Below are positions 7,407 to 12,731 of a stretch of 12,731 nt of DNA, piece after piece. The stretch comes from Acetobacteraceae bacterium (GTDB lineage Bacteria; Pseudomonadota; Alphaproteobacteria; Acetobacterales; Acetobacteraceae), in NCBI GenBank assembly GCA_020853405.1, contig JADYYZ010000011.1:1-12731 (forward strand), written 5' to 3'. The notes below the pieces were generated by a model. The model was not told the origin of the DNA, did no database searches, and saw only the letters and a list, made by a program, of their open reading frames with translations. The translations under genes were made by a program, and so were the position numbers. Each line of letters starts with the position of its first letter. The first letter of the stretch is position 1.

Positions 7407-8113
7407 CGATGCTGCTGGAAGCGAACGACCTGCACGTCACCTACGGCCCGATCCGGGCGGTAGAGGGTGTCTCGGTCGGCGTCGGCGAGGGCCAGGTGGT
7501 CGCCGTGGTCGGCGCCAACGGCGCCGGCAAGACGACGCTGGTGCGGGCACTGTCGGGCGAGCTCACGCCGGCCCGGGGCAGCATCCGCTACAAGGGTCGC
7601 CCGCTCGCCGGCATGCCCGCCCACCTGGTCGCCCGCCAGGGCGTGGTGCAATGCCCCGAGGGCAGGCGTACCTTCGCTGGGCTGTCGGTGCTGGAGAATC
7701 TTCGGCTTGGCGCCTATGGGCGCGGCCGCCGCGACGCCGCCGCGCGGAACCTCGAGAAGGTGTACACGATCTTCCCGCGGCTGGCCGAGCGGCAGGGCCA
7801 GCCGGCAGGCACGCTCTCGGGCGGCGAACAGCAGATGCTGGCGATCGGGCGCGCCATGATGGCCGAGCCCGAGCTGCTGCTGCTCGACGAACCCTCGCTC
7901 GGCCTCGCGCCGCTGCTGGTGCAGACCATGTTCGATGCGATCCGCGCCATCAACCGCGCGGGCACCTCGGTGCTGCTGGTCGAACAGAACGCGTTCCTGG
8001 CGCTGGCGCTTGCCGACCACGCCTATGTGATGCGCACCGGCACGATCGCGCTGGAAGGTCCCGGCCGCACGCTGCTCGAGAACCAGGACACCATCCGCGC
8101 CTATCTGGGATGA
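7403..8113 (+). CDS. LivF-like ABC transporter ATP-binding protein
   Basis: Second ATPase of the Liv-type importer. The product is 236 aa, normal for LivF. Motifs: Walker A GANGAGKTT (37-45), the LivF-typical VVQCPEGRRTFAGLSVLENL segment around the Q-loop (about 81-100), signature LSGGEQQMLAIGRA (138-151), Walker B LLLLDEPSLGLAP (158-170), and the LLVEQN segment in which LivF proteins carry Q at the usual H-loop position. The start ATG overlaps the LivG stop (ATGA). A second ATG two codons later could also serve and would remove two residues. Translation is very likely coupled through the permease, LivG and LivF chain. Confidence 0.94.
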   Translation: MTMLLEANDLHVTYGPIRAVEGVSVGVGEGQVVAVVGANGAGKTTLVRALSGELTPARGSIRYKGRPLAGMPAHLVARQGVVQCPEGRRTFAGLSVLENLRLGAYGRGRRDAAARNLEKVYTIFPRLAERQGQPAGTLSGGEQQMLAIGRAMMAEPELLLLDEPSLGLAPLLVQTMFDAIRAINRAGTSVLLVEQNAFLALALADHAYVMRTGTIALEGPGRTLLENQDTIRAYLG

Positions 8114-8118
8114 AGGCC

Positions 8119-8124
8119 GAGGAA
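8119..8124 (+). promoter_or_regulatory. Shine-Dalgarno deciding the HyuA-type gene start
   Basis: GAGGAA lies 6-7 nt before the ATG at 8131. The alternative in-frame ATG at 8110 overlaps the LivF stop (ATGA) but has no purine-rich site before it. The later start also puts the ASKHA motif at the usual distance from the N-terminus. Confidence 0.5.
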
Positions 8125-8130
8125 CAACGA

Positions 8131-10197
8131 ATGGGCGAAACCATTGCGATCGCGATCGATGTCGGCGGCACCTTCACCGACATCGTCGGCATCCGCTCCG
8201 GCGGCGCGATGTCGCTCGCCAAGGTGTCGAGCACGCCGGCCGATCCGTCGCGCGGGGTGATCGAGGGCGTCGCGCGCATCCTGCGCGACACCGGGCTTTC
8301 CGCCGCCGACATCAGGCGCTTCATCCACGGCACCACGGTGGCGACCAACGCGGTGGTCGAGCGCAAGGGCGCGGTTACCGGCCTGCTGACCACCGCGGGG
8401 TTCGAGGACGTGCTGGCGATCGGCCGGCAGAAGCGGTCGGAACTCTACAACCTGTTCATCGACCCCGAAACGCCGGTCTTCCTGGTGCCGCGCCGCCGGC
8501 GGCTCGGTGTTCGGGAACGCCTCGCCGCCGACGGCTCGGTGCTGGTGGCACTGGACGAGGACAGCGTCCGACGCGCCGCCAGCGAGCTGGTCGAGAAACA
8601 CAAGGTGCAGGTGATCTCGGTCTGCTACCTGTTCTCCTTCCTCAACCCTGCGCACGAGCTGCGCACGCGCGAGATCATCACCGCGCTCTATCCCGACATT
8701 CCGGTCTCGCTGTCGTCGGCGATCGACCCGACCTTCCGCGAGTACGAGCGCACGCTGGTCACCACCTTCGATGCCTATCTGCGGCCGAAGGTCTCGCGCT
8801 ACATCGCGGCACTGAAGGAGCGCCTGGATGCGATCGGCGTGCCGGCGCGGCTTGAGATCATGCAGTCGCGCGGCGGCATCGCCACCGCCGACGCCGCGGT
8901 CGAACGGCCGGTCAGCCTGCTGCGCTCGGGGCCGGCGGCGGGCGTGGTGGCGGCCCAGGCGATCGGCGCCGCGTGCGGCGAGAAGAACCTGATCTCGAAC
9001 GATATCGGCGGCACCACCGCCGATATCGGGCTGGTCGTCGATGGCAAGCCGCTGACCTCGACCGAGGGCAAGGTGCTGAAATACCCGGTGCGCATCCCGA
9101 TGCTGGATGTCGTCAGCATCGGCGCCGGCGGCGGGTCCATCGCCTGGACCGACGAAGCCGGCAGCCTGCATGTCGGGCCGCAGAGCGCCGGTGCCGTGCC
9201 CGGCCCGGTATGCTACGGCACCGGCGGCAGCGAGCCCACGGTCACCGACGCCAGCGTCGTGCTCGGCTATCTCGACCCGGACTATTTCGTCGGCGGCGAG
9301 CTCAGGCTCGATGCCGCCGCCGCCCACGCGGCACTCGATGCATTCGGCGCCCGGCTGGGGCTTTCGAAGCTCGCGGTCGCGCACGGCATCCACACCATCC
9401 TGAACAACCGCATGGCCGACGAGATCAGGCTGCTGACCATCGCCCGCGGCTACGACCCGCGCGCGTTCGCGCTGGTGGCGCTGGGCGGTGCAGGCCCGGT
9501 ACATTCCAGCCCGCTTGCGCGCATGCTCGGCATTCCCCGCATCATCGTACCGTTCGCGCCCGGCGTGCTTTCCGCCTTCGGGCTGCTGGTCTCGGACATC
9601 GAGCAGGATCTTTCCGTCTCGTTCCGCCGGCGCTCGAAAGACCTCGCCGCGGCCGAGCTCGAAGCTGCCTTCGCCGAGGCCGACCGGCAGCGCCAGGACC
9701 AGATGCGCAAGGAAGCCGGCAACGCGCTGGAACTCTGTACCAACCGCTTCGCCGAGATGCGCTATGTCGGCCAGTCCTATGAGCTGGAGGTGCCGGTCGA
9801 GGGCGCCTTCGATGCCGGCCTGGTGGCCCGCCTGGTCGACGGCTTCCACCGCACGCACGAGCGCATATACCGCCAGCGCAACGACATGGCCGAGGTGGAG
9901 CTGGTGAACCTGCGCACCGTGTGGTCGGCGCGCGTGCCGCGCATCGCGCTCGATCCTCCGGCTGGCGGCGCTTCGTGGCAGGCGGCAAAGCGCACCACCC
10001 GCACGGTGTACATGCCCGAGGCCGGTGGGGTGGCCGCCGTACCGGTCTATCGGCGCGAGGTGCTGCCCGTAGGGGTGGCTGCGATCGGCCCCTTCATCGT
10101 CGAGCAGGCCGACAGCACCACCGTCGTGCTGCCCGGCGAGTCCTGCGTCGTCGAACCGCACGGCAACATGATCATCACGGTGCCTGCGCATGGCTGA
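8131..10197 (+). CDS. HyuA-type hydantoinase/5-oxoprolinase subunit A
   Basis: ATP-dependent subunit of the hydantoinase/oxoprolinase family, which includes N-methylhydantoinase, 5-oxoprolinase, caprolactamase and the carboxylases for acetone and acetophenone. These enzymes use ATP to activate an amide or ketone and work as a complex with a HyuB subunit. The 688-residue length is typical. Visible elements are the N-terminal phosphate loop DVGGTFTD (10-17), the GTTVATNAVVERKG segment (from residue 67), LRSGPAAGV (about 264-272), a second ASKHA-type loop DIGGTTADIG (291-300), and IGAGGGSIAW (about 330-339). An ALGGAGPVHS motif lies near residue 450. The N-terminal region is Hydant_A_N-like, the middle is the hydantoinase A domain, and the C-terminus is an oxoprolinase-like beta domain. 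Start chosen at 8131 by Shine-Dalgarno; an ATGA-coupled start at 8110 would add seven residues. It overlaps the SDR gene by 8 bp. The substrate cannot be read from sequence. Confidence 0.92.
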   Translation: MGETIAIAIDVGGTFTDIVGIRSGGAMSLAKVSSTPADPSRGVIEGVARILRDTGLSAADIRRFIHGTTVATNAVVERKGAVTGLLTTAGFEDVLAIGRQKRSELYNLFIDPETPVFLVPRRRRLGVRERLAADGSVLVALDEDSVRRAASELVEKHKVQVISVCYLFSFLNPAHELRTREIITALYPDIPVSLSSAIDPTFREYERTLVTTFDAYLRPKVSRYIAALKERLDAIGVPARLEIMQSRGGIATADAAVERPVSLLRSGPAAGVVAAQAIGAACGEKNLISNDIGGTTADIGLVVDGKPLTSTEGKVLKYPVRIPMLDVVSIGAGGGSIAWTDEAGSLHVGPQSAGAVPGPVCYGTGGSEPTVTDASVVLGYLDPDYFVGGELRLDAAAAHAALDAFGARLGLSKLAVAHGIHTILNNRMADEIRLLTIARGYDPRAFALVALGGAGPVHSSPLARMLGIPRIIVPFAPGVLSAFGLLVSDIEQDLSVSFRRRSKDLAAAELEAAFAEADRQRQDQMRKEAGNALELCTNRFAEMRYVGQSYELEVPVEGAFDAGLVARLVDGFHRTHERIYRQRNDMAEVELVNLRTVWSARVPRIALDPPAGGASWQAAKRTTRTVYMPEAGGVAAVPVYRREVLPVGVAAIGPFIVEQADSTTVVLPGESCVVEPHGNMIITVPAHG

Positions 10198-10960
10198 ACC
10201 CTGGGCACAGGGGCCGGTGCTGGTCACCGGCGGCACCGGGCTCGTCGGGCTTGGCATCGCGCGGGCGTTCCTTGCGGTCGGCGCCCCCGCCATCCTGGTC
10301 GGCTCGACCGCTTCCCGCGCGGCACGTGCGATCGAAAGCCTCGGCGGCAAGGCCGAGGTGGCGCTCGCCGATGTCAGCGATCCTGCCGCGATCGGCCCTC
10401 TGTTCGCCGACATCGCCGCCCGCCACGGCCCGCCGGCGGTGCTGGTGAACGCGGCCGGCATCAACTTCAACAAGCTGATCGGCGAGACCACGGTCGAGGA
10501 TTTCGAGCGGGTGATGGCGGTGAATGCGCGGGCCGCCTTCCTGTGCAGCCGCGCCGCCTGCGAGGCGATGGTCGCACGCGGCATCCGCGGCCGCATCGTC
10601 AACGTCACGTCGGGCAATTTCCGCTACGTGCGGCCGGGCTCGGCGCTCTACAGCGCGAGCAAGGCAGCGTTGGCGATGCTGACCCAGGGCTTCGCCCTGG
10701 AATACGGCCGGCACGGCATCGCCGTGAACGCGCTCGCGCCAGGGCTGGTCGACCGGCCTGGCAGCACCGACCCGAACTTCCTTGCGATCGCCGACTATTA
10801 CCGCGGCCGGAGTGCCGGCCGGCGCCTGGTCAGCGCCGACGAGGTCGGCGAGGCGGTGCTGTTCCTCGCCTCCTCGCGCGCTGCCGGCATGACCGGCGAG
10901 GTGATCGTGCTGGATGGCGGCTTTTCCTTCGGCCGGCCCGATTTCCCGCGGCACGCCTGA
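10190..10960 (+). CDS. SDR-family oxidoreductase encoded between HyuA and HyuB
   Basis: Cytoplasmic NAD(P)-dependent dehydrogenase/reductase of 256 aa, the classical SDR length. It has NAAG (87-90) for adenine-pocket stability and a catalytic tetrad of N112, S141, Y154 and K158 (YSASK). The structural APGLVDRPGS segment follows at about 183, and a C-terminal VIVLDGGFSFG region ends the fold. The cofactor loop reads TGGTGLVG (13-20): the classical TGxxxGxG has glycine at the sixth position, which here is leucine, so it resembles the TGxxGxxG form of extended or atypical SDRs. The end of the second strand (VGSTASR, 37-43) lacks the acidic residue that selects NAD, so NADP is possible. The start overlaps the HyuA stop by 8 bp with no clear Shine-Dalgarno, implying translational coupling. 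It likely oxidises a hydroxyl group or reduces a carbonyl on the pathway substrate or product; which one is unknown. Confidence 0.9.
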   Translation: MAEPWAQGPVLVTGGTGLVGLGIARAFLAVGAPAILVGSTASRAARAIESLGGKAEVALADVSDPAAIGPLFADIAARHGPPAVLVNAAGINFNKLIGETTVEDFERVMAVNARAAFLCSRAACEAMVARGIRGRIVNVTSGNFRYVRPGSALYSASKAALAMLTQGFALEYGRHGIAVNALAPGLVDRPGSTDPNFLAIADYYRGRSAGRRLVSADEVGEAVLFLASSRAAGMTGEVIVLDGGFSFGRPDFPRHA

Positions 10961-10962
10961 AC

Positions 10963-10967
10963 AGGAA
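10963..10967 (+). promoter_or_regulatory. Shine-Dalgarno of the HyuB-type gene
   Basis: AGGAA lies in the 17-bp gap after the SDR stop, 10 nt before the ATG at 10978. The HyuB gene is thus the only one in the operon downstream of the permease with its own clear spacer, apart from HyuA. Confidence 0.4.
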
Positions 10968-10977
10968 CCCCCTTCCC

Positions 10978-12731
10978 ATGCCCGATGACCGCCCCACCAG
11001 CCAGGCAGCAACCGCGATCGACCCGATCACGCTCGAGGTGGTGCGCAACCGGCTGGACATGGTGGCCGCCGAGATGGAGGGCGCCTTGATCCGCAGCGCC
11101 TTCTCGGTGGTGCTGAAGGAAGGCGCCGACTGTTCATGCGCGCTGTTCACGGTCGGCGGCGAGACCATGGCGCAGTCGGTGGCGCTGCCGCAGCATCTCG
11201 GCGTGCTCGCCTCCACCGTGAAGGCGCTGCTGCGTGAGTTCCCGCCGGCCACGATGCAGGACGGCGACGTCTATCTGATGAACGATCCCTATGACGGCGG
11301 CACCCACCTGCCCGACATCACCGTGCTGACACCGGTGTTCGCGGATGGCGAGTGCGTCGCCATGGCCGCCTCGATGGCGCACCACTCCGACCTCGGCGGC
11401 ATGGCGATCGGCAGCCTGCCGCCGGATGCCACGGAACTGTTCCAGGAAGGCCTGGTGCTGCCGCCGATCAGGCTCATCGCGAAGGGCGTGTTCGACCGCC
11501 AGATCATGGCCATCCTGCTGAAGAACGTGCGCATGCCCGACCATCTTCGGGCCGATCTCGGCGCGCAGATCGCCGCGGTGCGCGTCGGCGCCGCACGCTT
11601 CGCCACCCTGTGCCAGGAATACGGCGCGGCCCGCGTGCTGGCATCGGTCGAGGCGCTGATGGACCGGGCCGAGGCGCTGACCCGCGCCCGCATCGCCGAG
11701 ATGCCCGACGGTACCTACAGTTTCTCTGACTGGCTCGACAATGACGGCATCGTTCTCGACAGGCGCATCCGCATCCAGGCGGCGCTGACCATCAGCGGCT
11801 CCGACATCCATGTCGATTTTGCCGGCACCGACCCGCAGGTCGCGGGCGCCGCCAACGCCGCGTTCTCGCACGCTGCCTGCGTCGCCTATTACTGCGTGCG
11901 CTGCGTGACCGACCCGACCTTGCCCAACAACGCCGGCTGCTTCCGGCCGATCAAGGTCTCGCTTCCCGAAGGCACGGTGGTGAACCCGCGCCACCCGGCG
12001 GCATTGAATGCGCGCACCATGACGGTCTGCCGGATGACCGACGTGATCTTCGGCTGCCTCGCGCAGGCGGCACCCGAGCGCATCCGCGCCTCCTCCTCCT
12101 CGATGCAGGGGGTCAGTTTCTCGGGCCGGCGCCGCGACGGCCGCGCCTATGTCTATCTCGAACTGTTCTGCGGCGGCATGGGTGCGAGGCAGGGCAAGGA
12201 CGGCGTCGACTATATCGAGACCGACATCACCAACATGATGAACGCGCCGACCGAGGCGGTGGAGCTCGAGTACCCCTTGCGCGTGCATTCGATGCGGCTT
12301 GCCCCCGATTCCGGCGGCGCGGGACGCAGCCGCGGCGGCCTTGGCATGCGGAAGGTGTTCGAGGTGCTGGAAGGCCCGCTGGAGGTGACGCACCGTGGCG
12401 ACCGGCATTTCTCGCGCCCCTGGGGCGTGAAGGGCGGGAAACCCGCGGCACCCTGGGCCTCGGTGCTGCGCCGGGCCGATGCCAGCACGCACAAGGTGCC
12501 GGCCCGCGAGCGCTTCCGCATGCAGGCGGGCGACGTGCTCGACTGCTTCACCGCCGGCGGCGGCGGCTATGGCGATCCGCTGCTGCGGCCGGCCGAGCAG
12601 GTGCTGGAGGACGTGATCGACGGCGTGGTCAGCCAGGCGGCGGCCGCCTCCGACTACGGCGTCGTACTCACCGATGCGCCGGCACTCGACCGGGAAGCGA
12701 CCGCGGCCCGCCGGGCGGCGATGCTGCGTGA
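10978..12731 (+). CDS. HyuB-type hydantoinase/5-oxoprolinase subunit B (3'-truncated)
   Basis: Partner subunit of the HyuA-type enzyme; together they would perform ATP-dependent hydrolysis or carboxylation of an amide- or ketone-type substrate. The frame runs without a stop for 584 codons from the ATG at 10978 to the window edge. Family hallmarks in order: DPITLEVVRNRLD near the N-terminus (about 15-27), KEGADCSCALF (about 48-58), NDPYDGGTHLPD (102-113), MAHHSDLGG (133-141), the VRMPDHLRADLGAQIAA segment (about 184-200), and the C-terminal SGGAGRSRGGLG (about 446-457) and GGGGYGDPLLRPAEQVLEDV (about 523-542). The His/Asp residues in the second pair of motifs are candidate metal ligands by family knowledge. 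The C-terminal DYGVVL sequence normally lies close to the end, so probably only a small number of codons are missing. It is separated from the HyuA gene by the SDR gene, though HyuA and HyuB are commonly adjacent. Confidence 0.92.
   Translation, partial: MPDDRPTSQAATAIDPITLEVVRNRLDMVAAEMEGALIRSAFSVVLKEGADCSCALFTVGGETMAQSVALPQHLGVLASTVKALLREFPPATMQDGDVYLMNDPYDGGTHLPDITVLTPVFADGECVAMAASMAHHSDLGGMAIGSLPPDATELFQEGLVLPPIRLIAKGVFDRQIMAILLKNVRMPDHLRADLGAQIAAVRVGAARFATLCQEYGAARVLASVEALMDRAEALTRARIAEMPDGTYSFSDWLDNDGIVLDRRIRIQAALTISGSDIHVDFAGTDPQVAGAANAAFSHAACVAYYCVRCVTDPTLPNNAGCFRPIKVSLPEGTVVNPRHPAALNARTMTVCRMTDVIFGCLAQAAPERIRASSSSMQGVSFSGRRRDGRAYVYLELFCGGMGARQGKDGVDYIETDITNMMNAPTEAVELEYPLRVHSMRLAPDSGGAGRSRGGLGMRKVFEVLEGPLEVTHRGDRHFSRPWGVKGGKPAAPWASVLRRADASTHKVPARERFRMQAGDVLDCFTAGGGGYGDPLLRPAEQVLEDVIDGVVSQAAAASDYGVVLTDAPALDREATAARRAAMLR

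Noticed and set aside
7970..7990. Glutamine at the H-loop position in LivF (LLVEQN) as a possible inactivation
   Set aside because: This is the usual sequence in LivF-type ATPases, so it is not remarkable.
8101..10617. Long minus-strand open frame (about 838 codons) opposite the HyuA-type gene
   Set aside because: Low-complexity, His/Arg/Gln/Gly-rich translation with no motif. It is the mirror of a strongly supported coding region with clear family motifs.
11134..12492. Minus-strand open frame opposite the HyuB-type gene
   Set aside because: The plus strand carries an uninterrupted HyuB frame with ordered family motifs. The antisense translation has the His/Gln/Arg bias of a shadow frame.
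12715..12731. TGA at 12729-12731 as the stop of the HyuB gene
   Set aside because: It is out of frame: the HyuB codons end CGT at 12727-12729 and the next codon begins GA at the window edge. The gene continues beyond the window.

Overview
The window is a gene-dense, GC-rich stretch with coding on nearly every base. Its longest non-coding gap is only 106 bp (4641-4746). Genes are packed with ATGA stop/start overlaps, and third codon positions are strongly G/C. Together with fused ABC permeases, Liv-type transporters and hydantoinase/oxoprolinase genes, this suggests a chromosomal region of a metabolically versatile proteobacterium. An alphaproteobacterium of the Rhodospirillales/Acetobacteraceae type is my best guess, but this is inference only. 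I see no phage, transposon, tRNA, rRNA or CRISPR sequence.

Region 1 (1-3807, + strand) is the downstream part of a polyamine-type ABC transporter operon. It holds the C-terminal half of a PotA-like ATPase (cut by the window edge), a single-chain PotB-PotC fused permease, and an FAD-dependent amine/amino-acid oxidoreductase starting at a GTG two bases after the permease stop. The logic is uptake of a polyamine-like amine followed by flavin-dependent oxidation. The substrate-binding protein and the ATPase N-terminus must lie upstream.

Region 2 (3822-4640, - strand) is an IclR-family regulator. It converges on the oxidoreductase with a 14-bp gap and is divergent from region 3. The 106-bp divergent gap holds a plausible sigma70-like promoter, two 8-bp perfect palindromes and a TGCAAC direct repeat spaced 20 bp. 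These are candidate operator elements.

Region 3 (4747-12731, + strand) is one tightly coupled operon. It encodes a LivH-LivM fused permease, LivG and LivF ATPases, a HyuA-type ATP-dependent hydantoinase/oxoprolinase subunit, an SDR-family dehydrogenase, and a HyuB-type subunit that runs off the right edge a few codons before its expected end. The layout predicts import of a small polar compound, probably a cyclic amide, lactam or amino-acid derivative. It would then be attacked by the ATP-dependent HyuA/HyuB enzyme, with a redox step by the SDR encoded between the two subunits. No periplasmic binding protein for this transporter is present in the window.

The most noteworthy points are the SDR gene placed between hyuA and hyuB, the two independent permease-permease fusions within about 4 kb, the atypical glycine motif of the SDR, and the repeat-rich IclR-side promoter. 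The individual protein families are all known. What may be undescribed is the specific IclR/Liv(HM)GF/HyuA-SDR-HyuB cassette and its substrate.
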